A stretch of DNA of 64,000 bases from Silene latifolia (taxonomy: Eukaryota; Streptophyta; Magnoliopsida; Caryophyllales; Caryophyllaceae), in the NCBI RefSeq assembly GCF_048544455.1, contig NC_133534.1, forward strand, positions 35,650,217 to 35,714,216, read 5' to 3'. Positions 25,261 to 36,858 of this stretch are shown here, one piece after another. Below the pieces are notes generated by a model. It saw only the letters and a program-made list of their open reading frames with translations. It did not search any database and was not told where the DNA came from. Position 1 is the first letter of the stretch. Every line of letters starts with the position of its first letter. A program made the translations under genes and the position numbers.

Positions 25261-26740
25261 GAAGATATGAACCCATTGTTTGAGGTATGAAATTATCAAA
25301 ACTTGCAAGGCTGCTTGAGATTTGACACCCTTTTGGGGTGGCTTTTTTGTAATATTTTCGATGTATTCCCTCCATTCCGTTCATTTATTCATTTTATATT
25401 ATCAAGAAAAATATTTAATAAAAGATAAGCAAATAATTAGGACGAAAGTAATATAGGTTAACATTACATTGGCTAATATATTACAATTTGTCTTATATCT
25501 TGTTTGCTAAGAACTGAAGGAGGGATTAGTCTACAAAATTGATATAGTCTTTTTTTCCCTGAAATCTTATTATGATTTAGGTTTGATATTTGTATCTTGT
25601 GATATGGGATACTCAATTTCGCATAAAATTCCGGGTAACAATTTATCGAGCTCAAGGGGCTTAATCACTCGACGAAATAGGAAGAGTTTAATTCGAATGA
25701 AAATAGATGATTTTCCACGAAATACGCAAAACCTAAGCATCATTGAAATATGAATGTTTTTGTACGCATTGAAATTATAACTGAAATGTTGGATCTCCCT
25801 ACAAAGGGTAATCCTCCAAAAATAAACGTATGCTACTTATGAGCAGCGAGCACACGGTATTCTTTAGTAAAAGGCGAAAGAATAGTTCGCTTTGTGCTCA
25901 CTGCATAGCTGCGTGAAGAATACATGTTTACATGCCACTTTTTTATAGTGGGTTTCTAGCTTGTATCTTATGTATTCTCCAATGTGGGACTCGTTTTGCT
26001 AGAGTTGAACTAGGTAGCACCAAAACGGACACAGACACGGACACGTGACACGGCATCCCATGAAATTTAGGACACGGGACACGTTACTTAAATTTAATAA
26101 AATATATATTTTGTAGTTATATATGTGTGATTTTATTTTTGAAAAAGTATTTGATATTAAATTTAAATAAATGAAGGTAAAATTTGACATCAAATATAAC
26201 TTATTCTCATTTCTAAAACCAAAAACGAACTTATAATCAATCTATTTCGACATCTCATTACTTGTCTAAAGAACATCATTTGCCCACCAAATTAAACCAT
26301 ATAACAATTCACGCCATTTACCTTAAATTCAACTTTCCGTTTGAAGGTGTGTCCAAATACCATGGACACGGCTCAAAATACCATGGACACGCGTCGGACA
26401 CGTGCCCAAATAAAAGATGAAAGTTAGACACGGCTTTACAGGTGTCCGACACGTTTTGACGTGTGTCCGACGAGTGTCGTGTCCGACACGGGTGTCCAAC
26501 ACGGGAACACCGATTAAGAGGAGTGTCCGTGCAACCTAGGAGCTGAAGACCAACTTAAAAGTTAAAACCACAACTCCACTCACTGACGCATTGATTTTTC
26601 AATAACCAGTACTTTATATTTCACTTCTAAACTTAAAATTCAATAGTTTAACCGTAAACAGTATTTATATTTTACTTCTAAACTTAACATCCAATAATTC
26701 AATAATTTGATAATTAACGAGGACATAATTGCTAATTTAA
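25261..26740. repeat. Duplicated flank (sister of 29040-29880)
   Basis: Upstream flank of U1 copy 3, matching the flank of copy 5 at 29040-29880 through blocks such as 'gagcagcgagcacacggtat'. The copies differ by the Mutator-type MITE at 26011-26539. No gene is seen. Confidence 0.7.
26011..26539. mobile_element. Mutator-type MITE rich in 'gacacggacacg'
   Basis: The ends TAGGTAGCACC and its complement (GCAACCTAG) are flanked by nearly matching 9-bp sites, GAGTTGAAC and GAGCTGAAG. The sister copy near 29733-29745 reads 'gagctgaac' once, so the empty site survives. Nine-base duplications point to Mutator-like transposition. Both arms are packed with GGACACG / CGTGTCC repeats and could form a long hairpin. 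Confidence 0.82.
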
Positions 26741-27201
26741 AAATATATGAGTAAGAAAATTATGCATTGATTCAGTTTTCCTTGACTACAAAGGTGCGAT
26801 ACGATGTGTATTGATTTTCATACAATCATACTCGTACATTGGTCTCCTGTCACTGATTGACAATAATCATAGAACAAGAAAATAGCTCGACATTAGACAC
26901 GATATTTTTTTATGAGCTATGACACATTTGCGTTTGTATACGTTGGCCTTATGTTGAAGCAAATTTGCTGTCATAATTGGAGCGAAAAGCGGAGGCGATC
27001 TCAAACACATGAAACTGACTCTTTTTTTTTCTTTTTTGGACGAATTGAACATTTATTAATAACAAGAGGAAAAGGTTCGATTACATCACGGTAGGGGGTC
27101 GGGATTAAGGGGCTCATATATTCGGCCGTTTTTGGGTATTACAGATTTCATTGGGAGGCTCATTGACAGAATTAGCTGAAACGGAAATTCACTTAAATTG
27201 G

Positions 27202-27363
27202 ACAGAGGCTGCGCGAACGAAGGCCTCCACTAGAACAAATTATGATGTAGACTCTCCCAAATTGAGGAGATCTTAGACATGTACCTCTCCGTAGTGCAAT
27301 GGAGATCACAGGCCTAGGCTATGAGCCTTCTTGATCACCCAAGAACCCCATCAAGGTAAGTAG
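27202..27363 (-). ncRNA. U1: U1 snRNA, copy 4 (U at 5'-end position 11)
   Basis: A 162-nt U1 on the minus strand with loop I GATCAAGAAGG, an intact stem-loop II (CTCC-ATTGCACTAC-GGAG) and the Sm site. As in copy 2, the recognition end is TACTTACCTTG, with U facing splice-site position -3. It shares GGTTCTTGGG with copy 1. The 3' stem has two mismatches (TCG facing CGC, and one base in GGCC/AGCC), so its 3' end may be less stable than that of copy 1. Confidence 0.9.
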
Positions 27364-27386
27364 TTTGTTAGATGTTCGTGGCTCGT

Positions 27387-27436
27387 TATTTATACCTACC
27401 TCCACTTTATACAAGTTTATTTTATCGATGTGGGAT
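27387..27436 (-). promoter_or_regulatory. U1 copy 4 promoter: USE and TATA
   Basis: The USE ATCCCACATCG (27436-27426) and TATAAATA (27394-27387) are both perfect, 31 bp apart. Confidence 0.92.
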
Positions 27437-27921
27437 TATGCCCTAACTCGTGTCCTACGAACAATACCAGCATGCTTTGCTCTATTATGCACTACTATTG
27501 CTGGAAAAACCTACTGAAATCTTTCATTCATTCAAAGTGTAGATTAATTTGGAAGATATGAAATCATTGTTTGACGTTTCTTGACGTTTTTCCTCAATGT
27601 CGGTGAACTTCCATTGTCCCGTTTATTTATTTACTTCTTATATTATCTGTAACAAATATTTAAATCAAAAGTAAATAAATGATTAGGAGAAATATAGGTT
27701 ATCGTTACATTTGGCAAATATTAAGTTTATAACAACTGCCTTTGTAACCACGAGCGCTATATATTTTTGTCTACCGGAAAGAAAATGAAAGCAGAATTTA
27801 AAGTTCTCAATAGGCTTTAACAGCAGCAGATGTTATATCATAATAATCTCGTACTAAACCCTAATATTCCAACTATGACTACATACAAACATACTATGCA
27901 TTTACCTGAATAGTGTCATGG

Positions 27922-28168
27922 TCTGAAACTTTTTTTTTTTCTGTATTGGAGGGAAAAGTTGATCCCAACCAAAACCCCTTAAATTGACTTAAGATGTGAA
28001 AAAACATTTTTCTTTGTATTGGAGCGGAAAGTTGATCAAATCAAAAACCCTTAAATTGACTTAAGATAGTTGTGAAAGGTCTTAAATCTTAAACTAAACA
28101 CATAATTCACTGAAACCATAGAACCAAAGATTATTAATGTAATGTTATTGTTCTTCATACGTTATAAA
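27922..28168. repeat. Extra block with a tandem pair of about 70 bp
   Basis: Two copies of a unit containing 'tgtattggag' and 'ttaaattgacttaagat' lie in tandem at about 27945-28075. The sister spacer reads 'gtcatggtcgagaggac' at 17757-17773 with no such block. The origin is unknown. Confidence 0.5.
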
Positions 28169-28225
28169 AGGCCGAGAGGACATTTTCCATATGGTTAAGG
28201 GGCACAAGAACAGAATTAACTATTT

Positions 28226-28600
28226 CCATATTTGTTTTTGAAAGACGGATTTGGGAGGCTATGTTCGTTGCTATTGTGACCCTTATTTGGGAGGTGAGGA
28301 ATGAATGCATTTTTGAAAACAAAGCGCCAAATTGGTTATGTATGACGGACAAAGTGGTCTTACGGGTAGGGATGTGGAGTAAAGCTTGGAAAGATAAAAT
28401 GCCATACTCGTTAGAAGATTGGATGAACAATTGGAAAACGCTAAGGTCGTGGAGGGGATAAATTTTTTAGGGTCGAATGCTTTTGTATTTGGTCTGATGT
28501 TGTATGGCTGCTTGTAGCTGTACTTTGTTTTTTTGTTTCTTTTTGGGACTCTACTCGTTGTAGGTCTCCGGGTTAATCCCCCCTTTTTAATCAAAAAAAA
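28226..28600 (+). mobile_element. 5'-truncated LINE (L1 type)
   Basis: A 375-bp fragment ends in an A-rich tail and is flanked by a perfect 22-bp direct repeat (28204-28225 and 28601-28622, beginning acaagaacag). The sister spacer at 17798-17812 has this target once. The coding part (28261-28461) reads as the far C-terminal region of a plant LINE polyprotein; 'LIWEVRNECIFEN' is typical of that region. Only the last part of the second open frame was inserted, as expected for incomplete target-primed reverse transcription. Confidence 0.88.
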
Positions 28601-28677
28601 ACAAGAACAGAATTAACTATTTTCCTGTGAGGATTATGGTTAGAATTAGCAGAAATGAAAAAGTTCACTTAAATTGG

Positions 28678-28840
28678 GCAAGAGGCCGCGCGAACGTAGG
28701 CCTTCACTAGAACAAATTATGATGTAGACTCTCCCATATTGAGGAGATCTTAGACATGTGCCTGTCCTTAGTGCAATGGAGATCACAAGCCTAGGCTATG
28801 AGTCTTCTTGATCACCCATTAACCCCATCCAGGTAAGTAG
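28678..28840 (-). ncRNA. U1: U1 snRNA, copy 5
   Basis: A 163-nt U1 on the minus strand with the standard recognition end TACTTACCTGG and Sm site AATTTGT. Loop I reads GATCAAGAAGA, as in copy 2. Stem II is damaged: CTCC faces GGAC and the loop is ATTGCACTAA. The 3' stem has an A-C mismatch (ACG facing CGC), exactly the half-step between the copy 1 and copy 2 versions. This copy looks the most weakened of the six and may be a pseudogene. Confidence 0.88.
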
Positions 28841-28863
28841 TTTGCTAGAGGTTCATAGCGATT

Positions 28864-28915
28864 TATTTATACCTACGTACCTATGCTTTATGCAAGTTTT
28901 TTGTCGACGTGGGAT
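28864..28915 (-). promoter_or_regulatory. U1 copy 5 promoter: USE and TATA
   Basis: The USE reads ATCCCACGTCG (28915-28905), with one internal base changed from the common ATCCCACATCG. TATAAATA is at 28871-28864, 33 bp away. Confidence 0.88.
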
Positions 28916-29999
28916 TTTGCCTTAACTCGTGTATTAGGAATGTATGTTGCTCAAGGAATGACACCAACATGCTTTGCTCTATGCCTCTATTGCTTGAATA
29001 ACCTACTGAAACCATGAATAAATTTCAAGTGCAAATAAATTCTGAAGATATGAAATCATTGTTTGAGGTATGAAATTATCAAAACTCTTCTGTTAACGAT
29101 TATCATTATTGCACAATATTTATTTATTTATTTACTTGTATAGTAGTAGAGATGTGAGTATGTGACTCGTTATAACGTAAATATTTCGTGGAAGTTACCA
29201 CGATAAAAATAAGTATCATATGGCCTTAGGGCAATATATGGGTGGACAAAAATAAACTAGTTTGTGTACTAGACTGTAAGTCTGTAAGTGGTAACATTGA
29301 TGTTTAAGATGTGAGCGAACTCAATTCAACATAAGATTTCAGGTAACTAGTTAAACTTCATTATTTATCTAGCTTAAGAAGATTAATCACTTCATGAAAT
29401 TTAAAGAGTTTAATACGAATGAAAACAGATGATTTGTTTTCTAACGTAGGGAACAATAAATACACAAAACCTACACACCCTTGAAATATGAATGAATGTT
29501 TTTGTATGCACTGAAATGTTGGATCTCCCTGCAAAGGGAAACCCTCCAAATATAAACGTATGCTACTTATGAGCAGCGAGCACACGGTATTCTTTAGTAA
29601 AAGGCGAAAGAATAGTTGGCTTTGAGCTCACTGCATAGCTGCGTGAGAAATACAAAGTTACATGCCACTCTTTTATATTGAGCTTCTAGCTTGTATCTTA
29701 TTTGTTCTTCAATGTGGGACTCGTTTTGTTAGAGCTGAACGACAACTTAAAACTACAACTCCACTAAATGATGCATTGATTTTTCATTAACCAGTACTTA
29801 TATTTTACTACTAAACTTAAAATTCAGTAATTTAACCGTACATAGTGGATAATTAACGAAGATGTATTGCTTATTTTTTTAAAAAAAAATTGGCAACGAT
29901 AAATAAAGGTTCCTTACACGAAGCTCACCTGCATCTCTAAATCAGATGCAAACACTACATTATCCATACTCTTTAAAAAACCCAAAGATGACTTACTGT

Positions 30000-30835
30000 A
30001 GCTGTAACAGTACCCCAATACTATTCTACCCATACTGCCCCTGCCTTTCATTCTTATTACTTCCGTGCCACTATTTATTTAATTAATTCAGCTCATTCCC
30101 CTCTTTCCCCTCCCAGACTCATATCCCTGCATCATTTGGTATCTTTTTTTGCTAATTTCTTCTTCATCAGATCGACAACAATGATCGTCACGAATTTAGT
30201 TCGGTTGATGCAAACACGTAGCAGGTAAGTTGCCCTGTTCATCAGAGTGACTGCATGTAATTTCTGGGTTATTTGCGTGCTTTGATCCCTCTATTACTGT
30301 GATTTTCTTCCTGAATGTAACCTATTGAGCTTTATACTTGAGATTGAGTTAATTTAAATAACTTAGGGTTTAGTTTTTGGGTTCTAACATTTATTGCATG
30401 CAAGGATCTGGCCATTTTTAAGGGTTTAAATTGATTGCATGGAATAAATTGGGTAGCTTTTAATATGGGTCTGAGTTAATATAAATAACTTGGGTTTAGT
30501 TTCTGGGTTAAAATTGACGATGTTGTTGGTGCCTTGAGCGATATAACGTGAAATTCTCGTGAGGTTTGCTGACAATACAATGAAATTTAACAGGCCGTTA
30601 CCGACCATGGTCCATAGTAAAGAGGGATGAATAGTTTAGGAAGCTTAAATAGTGGTTTAGTATAGAATATGCTTGCTTCTGCCTCCTGTATTCTACCAAA
30701 ACATAGGCAACTCCTTTTCACCAGGTGCATAGACTAACAAGTGTGCCTTGGCATGATAACATTGTCCCATATGATCTTTGTCCAAGTAAAAGCAGTAGAA
30801 GTTCCTCTACATACACATATCATACACAGGTTGTA
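30000..30835 (+). pseudogene. Unidentified gene fragment, promoter-like start and two exons
   Basis: A pyrimidine-rich leader (30080-30180) precedes an ATG at 30181 (MIVTNLVRLMQTRSR), which runs into a good splice donor 'aggtaagt' at about 30225. A second exon-like stretch (about 30725-30830) reads VHRLTSVPWHDNIVPYDLC and onward after an acceptor 'ccag' and ends at 'cacaggttgt'. I do not recognise the protein. It could be the 5' end of a captured gene. Confidence 0.35.
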
Positions 30836-31529
30836 AATTTGTAATTTGTAGCATACCTTGCTTTATCTACCGAATTTAATGGTAATACTTATGCAGACTT
30901 GTGTTGGCTGGGTGTGCTTATCTTCAACAGTGAGGATACATCTCCAAATTTAAGATGTAGAGACATGAGTGGCAGCTAACTGCTGTCATGACTGTTATAT
31001 ATATATGTATTATTCGGTTCATCTTGACCGTACTTATTCACGTACACAACTTTCGTGTACTCTTAGCAGCTCTCAAAGAGAGTTGGGGAGTAATAGTCAG
31101 TCATACACACCAGGAAGTTTCCCAAATTTCAGTATTGAATTGGGGTTTGTTACTTTGTTAGTGGAATTTCCATGTCTTGTTTGAGACCACTTGTGTACAA
31201 CCAAGTTATTAACTCGATTATAAATAGGATATATAACATGAAAAGAGTCTGTTGTGTGTAGTCTGTGTACAACTGTCGCATTTGAGTCTGTCCTTTCAAT
31301 TTGCTTTGAGTGTAGGGTTTTGTGATAGATATACTCTTTACTATTTCTTATTGTTTTCTATATATTTTGCAGGTTAACTTGTAGTTTTTGTGCTATTGTG
31401 GAAATTGAAGGACATTTTCGAAGTGAATTTAAAAGAGCGGCGTCTCAGACAGCAAGGTAGCTTTACTTTTTTCGTAATTTTTACTGGTTTTGTCAACTGC
31501 TGTTTAAGTTATCTTCCGTCATTCGGACC

Positions 31530-31650
31530 CATTCGAGAGTGGGGGAGAGGGAGGGAAATAAGGAGAGGCAGAGGCAGAGTGAAGGGGAGGGGGAGGGAGA
31601 AAGACAGGGAAGGGAGGGAGAGGGAGGGAGGAGGAAAGGAGTGTTGGAAT
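31530..31650. repeat. GA-rich low-complexity tract
   Basis: About 120 bases made almost only of gagagg, gggagg and gaggcag units. It gives reading frames rich in R, G and E that I do not regard as genes. Confidence 0.8.
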
Positions 31651-32554
31651 GGGGTGGAAAAGAGAGTCTATACTTGTTTTGGTTCAGATTTTTTTTCCTG
31701 CAGGACCGTAGAGTTCGAATTCAGGTTATCCAAGGAGTCAAAAACTCACTATTATTCGGCTTTGAAATAGTGAAATAAAGTAATTTGAAAATATCATAGC
31801 TGAAGTCTTTCTATTATCCTTTACTTGGTATCGTTTGGTTGTCACTATAAAGGTTGGTGAAAGTTCACATGAATTGGAAAAATGGATTGTTTGGTTGCCC
31901 AAATCACAAGATTCACTTTTTCTTATGCATTGTCAGTTCCTCCTAGGTAATTGAAAACTCCTAGCTCAAATTTTGGATGCCAGTCAAATAGTATTGTCCG
32001 ATTACCTCTTGCAAATCATATAAATTGAGAAATCTAATGAATTACAAAAAGTGGAGTTGTGAACTATGAGAAATTGAGAACCTATGTTTGAAAGGATTAC
32101 GGGGCAATTAATTATGTGTTTTAGGTCACCAATTAACCCAAAAATCTGTTTGATTGGGAAAGACTTGGGGTCAGCTAATTCTTGGCAGATTATGAGTATG
32201 TTGTACTTTTCTACGGTCCAATTAATCGGTTTGCTTGGTTATTTGTAGTTTTCTACGTATTAACTGCCACCAGATGGGCAGGTCACTACATTTGCAAATC
32301 TATTTTTCCCTGATTATATCTTATTGCATTTCAGGCTGTTATGTCTCTTAATCATTAACTGTTCAATATTCTATTTTCATTTTCAATGACACCAGGGACT
32401 CCGTATTATTCGGCTTGGGAATATTGTGGAATAAGGCTTAGTACATTTGACCCATTGGCCATTGAAACATTGTGTATTGTTGTTTTTGTCCGTGCAAGAT
32501 TTTTCATTTTTCGATTTTTATGAGAAACTTATAGTCTTCTCTTTCCTTATGTAG

Positions 32555-33187
32555 CCGGGAAATCTTTTGAAAAGCCACGACCTTCATTATGTACAAAAGA
32601 GGGAGCAACCGGCTGAGGCAGAAAAGGAAGAACAGTTAGCCAACGCTAAATCCGGAAATCAGGAGGGTTCACTAATGGAAACAAAAGCAAAAGGTGATGA
32701 TCAAAGTAGTAATGTGAGAACATCAACTGCGTATCAGATCGCTGCCAATGCTGCTTCTTATTTGCATACTCGAACCGAAGCCATTCTTCCTTCTAAGTCC
32801 TTAAATGACAAAGTGGATCAAAGTGTAAAAAATTGCAGTATTAATTCTGAGATGGCTTCGCTGATGGCTACCACTGATTCGACGACGACTGTGATTGCTG
32901 CAAAAGAGGATGTGAAGCAGGCCGTTGTTGATGATCTGAGCTCAATTAGCTCATCACCTTGCGAGTGGTTTGTTTGTGATATGAGAAGAGTGCAACTAGA
33001 TTGTTCGTCATTGAGGTAGCCTTAATCATGTTTGTTTCATTAGTTAGGATATTTGTTTCCTCGGTGTATTAAAGTACTTCAACTAATTATCCATCTAATA
33101 GCTATTGTAAATTCTTTCATGTATAGGGATCTGAAATGTTGGCGTCTTGGCAGGCTAACCTACTCTTTGAGCCAACACAGTTTGAGG
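32555..33187 (+). pseudogene. Fragment of a PLIP-type plastid lipase gene
   Basis: After an acceptor 'ttatgtag' the frame from 32567 to about 32970 reads like the middle of a plant class-3 lipase of the PLASTID LIPASE family, which cleaves acyl chains from plastid membrane lipids. Family blocks are visible: YQIAANAASYLHTRTEAI, MATTDSTTTVIAAKEDVKQA and SSPCEWFVCD. An intron (about 33016-33126) separates this from the next exon block, GSEMLASWQANLLFEPTQFE. Near 32980 the match to the family (RSATRLFVIE) slips to another frame, so the piece is broken. The catalytic GHSLGG region expected downstream is not found. It therefore cannot encode an active lipase and is best read as a captured, decayed fragment. 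Confidence 0.72.
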
Positions 33188-33189
33188 TA

Positions 33190-35430
33190 ATGCTATATTT
33201 ATACTCTATTCCTAGAAAGATTTTTTTTCCTTGCTTTGTGTTAAACGTATCAGTCCAATTGTTGAGGTACAGCCTTAGAGGTCCATTAGATTTTATTTTA
33301 TTAAAAATCGCATTTAGTTATATCATGATGTTATCAGAGTTAATATTCTTTTCACTGGTCAGAATTTCTTTCCTAATAATTTATTTTGAGTCTGTTGACA
33401 CTTTTGCTGTCAGTTATCGTTAATTCCAAATTCAAAGATTTTGGAGCACCTGTTGGAGACCTTTCTACATGTGTCAACCTGGATACGGGAAACAGGTCTG
33501 CACAAAGTTAGTTGGCGAGTTCTTTCTTTTAAATTTGGATTTGGGAGTCTTGAGTCTTGACTGATAAGATAATCAATATTCAGCAGTTTTTTTTTTTTAC
33601 TGCTCCCCTTCTCTTGGCTTATCTATCATGTTCACAGGGTTTATCCCTATCGTCAATTGGTGAGTACTATAAATCAGAGGACTCACATATGAACGCTATT
33701 CACCTTGCCTGTGATTTTCTCGAGGCATGGATTCATCTAACCTAGGTAGAGTGTTTTAATGATTCATTTGTGTTCTTATCACTAAATGTAGTTAATGTAT
33801 GTTGACGTTTCCATATATGAGTAACTTTTATTTAGGCCTTGATTCAATTCTGGTACATGATTTAGTCTTGCGTCTATATTCATTTCAGAATGTTTCATAT
33901 CTCTATTAAGTAATACTACTACTTTGGGTATTAAGTTTGGTAGTGTCATATCTCTATTCAGTAATAATACTACTACTTTGGGCATGACATCTCATATACG
34001 TGTGATTATCCACACATGAATCAAAGGATGTAATAATTTGATAAATTAGGGATTGTGATGTGGAGAGGATCGTGGGAGTAGTCGTTATTCGGCTAGGTGA
34101 TTAAATTTAATTAGGCCGGTGGCATTTACTTATGCAAGATTTCGTAAAAGTTAGATCGTGGATATATGTTCTTAATCGAATATATCTGAAGTCATTACAA
34201 TCAGATCTGTAGTTACTCCTGACTCACCAAAAGTTGGTTGTCTACTACTTATGTTGATTAATTTCTCGACAGGCTGAGGACTTTGAGATGAGAAAGTGAT
34301 TGAAGCTTGTTCATTAGCGACGACTTCTTTTTATGCCATGGTATAGTTCGTCAATTTCGTAACTATGTAATATTATTCAGTGTTGATATCATATGATGGT
34401 CTTGATTTAATACTTTAATCCTTTCTTGTTTGTTATCGTATATTTAGTTTAGTTCTGACTTACACTATTCCCTTTTTGCTCCATAACTAATGTATTATTA
34501 TGATTCTAAATGTAATATACATGGAGTTTCGAAAAACACAACATGAACAACAATACATTATTATTGCTATAGAGAATTTTTAGAAAAACAATAGAGGTTT
34601 CATTGACCAGATTGTCATTCATTTATTTTCTACTTGATCAAGCAAAGAGGCAAGCCTCGGAGCAAAAAACGGTACCACCATTGCCAGCCTTTTTTTATCA
34701 CACACCTGCTTTTCTAGCGTTTCTGGAAATTTAAGTGTAGTTTAATAACCCCAAGTCGTTTACCCCTTGTATTTTACTTACATTCAATTGTGTTCATTTG
34801 GTATTGAGTTGATTATCAAGGCAACTACTATTATTTATTATAGTGTTTTTCAAAATTTTATATTATCCGGCTTTGAAATAGAGAAATAAGGTTCATTGGT
34901 TCATTATTGTGTAGCTTCAGACATAGCAAAATTTTAAATGTCTGCCCAGTGATCATAATTATGCTATGTACCGGATAATAGGTTCATTGTTCTGTAGATC
35001 TCAACCATATATGATATATGAGACTGATTATGCTCAGGTAGGCAGTCGAATTTGCTCAAATAGCGTGGAATCTGTCGGTTTCTAAATCAGAGGCACATAG
35101 TTTCTTCCCAACTCAATGTCGTCTCATTCCAAGACCGGACTAGGAGCTCCCAAATATATGTTGTCGTTGATTTCTGCAGTTTCAAACATCATGTGGTTTT
35201 TAGGTACCTCTTAAGTTGGCCTTGTCTTACGCCAGTTTACTGTTGATTAATTTACTGTTAGTTTGTAAGTTCAGTGTGACCCATTAGTGAGCCATTTTCA
35301 TAATCCAAATCAAAAGATAGTGAGTTTTTAACTAAATTAGGAATGGAAACTATAAATATGTACTGATGGAATCAGAATAATAATCGTTTCCATTATATTC
35401 TTCGATTTGCATAATATAGAGAATGAACAT
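33190..35430. other. Helitron interior without a recognised gene
   Basis: AT-rich sequence with a few exon-like patches (for example 33630-33745) that I cannot assign. A motif of about 30 bp built on 'tattattcggctttgaaata' recurs in different states near 31750, 32400 and 34860. Confidence 0.4.
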
Positions 35431-35608
35431 TCAACAGGCAGACATGGAATCAACACTTCCAATGGAATGACAAGCGGAGATTATGCAGACTTCCTTACAA
35501 CAATTTTCGTCTGTAAAGATGGGTGACAACATCGACAACGACTGAGAAGTTATCGATGTCGAGCATGAATATAGTTAAATCAATGTTGAAGTCAGTCAAA
35601 TTTCAAGC

Positions 35609-36048
35609 ATGCTGTTAAAACCTGATGCCGAGGAAACTGCTGAATATGTGAGTAATGAAATGGAAGAAGAAAACTTCTATGAGCAGATACTGCCTCCTAT
35701 AAAAGAAAACTCAATAGAACAACCTTTTTCTGAAGAAAGTCATGAGGTTGGAGATATTATTGCGCAACTGAAACCTGAAGATGACACTTCAATGAAAACA
35801 ACAAAAAAAATTCAGGAGCAAAATAACAGCAGACGAAGAGGGCAAGTCACCACAAACCTTAAGTTATGAGAAAAAGTTGGACAATGAGGGCGTGTCACTC
35901 GAAGATGCTGAACAAATTTCTGACGAGATATCAGAGAGCAGAAACGGAAGTCGCGCAGATGAAGAAGCTGAGCCTACCGTTGAACCCCAGCAATCCTACC
36001 AAGAAATATTAGAGCCAAGTCAAATTATATGTGAAGAGCCGAAGAGGT
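35609..36048 (+). pseudogene. Acidic, Glu-rich coding fragment, unknown function
   Basis: The frame from 35609 encodes a very acidic stretch (DAEETAEYVSNEMEEENFYE and onward). Just after 35800, next to an A8 run, a second frame takes over the same acidic, coding-like character (for example EGVSLEDAEQISDEISES) up to a splice-donor-like 'gaggtaagag' near 36048. This suggests one exon with a small frameshift. I do not recognise the protein. It may be the upstream part of the RPA-like gene that follows or a separate captured piece. Confidence 0.4.
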
Positions 36049-36858
36049 AAGAGGAAACTGAAATTTCATTTTTAGTAGTTGAAAATTTGCATCTTGGTTC
36101 ATAAAATGCTTTTGGAAACAATATTGGTCTTTCAAAGGCAAATGACTCAAATAGGACGCTGATAACTCTAATGAAACAGAAGTCACGACGTGTACAAAAG
36201 AGATGCTGGTTGATAGCAGTTCAACCATTGAAGAGTGAAGAGACCCAAGGGGTAGCGGAGCTCGGAAAGCAACATCATTCAGGTGACATCAAAATTTCAT
36301 AACTGGATAAAATTTACAGGCCTGGTAATTGTTCAAGTCTTAATTCTTAGCCTTATTAGTAAAATTTGTTGTTCTAAGATCAAAATTGCAGACAAAAGTC
36401 TAAAATGGAGTTTGACTTGATTAGGTTTTAGTACGGTATACAATTCCTGGTTTCTTAACAATAGCATGATTGCAATTATAGAATTAAATGTTGTTTACAT
36501 TATTCAAATTGAGTATCTTTATTATAATGAAGAAACAGGGATTGAGTTCAACTAATACGATGCATGCATATTGGAAATTTTTGCTCACTTAAGTGCCATG
36601 TACAAATTTCTACTAACTGTGAGCTATGGTCAAGCTAATCTAAGTACGATTAGTTAAGATAAAGTACATTTACATACAATTATATGGGGATTGCGATTTG
36701 TCATGAGGAAATATTTGAGTATACATCTATGAAAATCTACCGACTGTTGTTCACTAATTATTTTGCATTAGACATCTGTAGCTACATTATATGACCAGCA
36801 ACATCTTTACCATACATGTATACTAAAACAATGATTACAAACCTAGGTAGGTATACAG

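Noticed and set aside
31390-31778. Two overlapping frames with many R, G and E residues
   Set aside because: They are translations of a GA-rich low-complexity tract.
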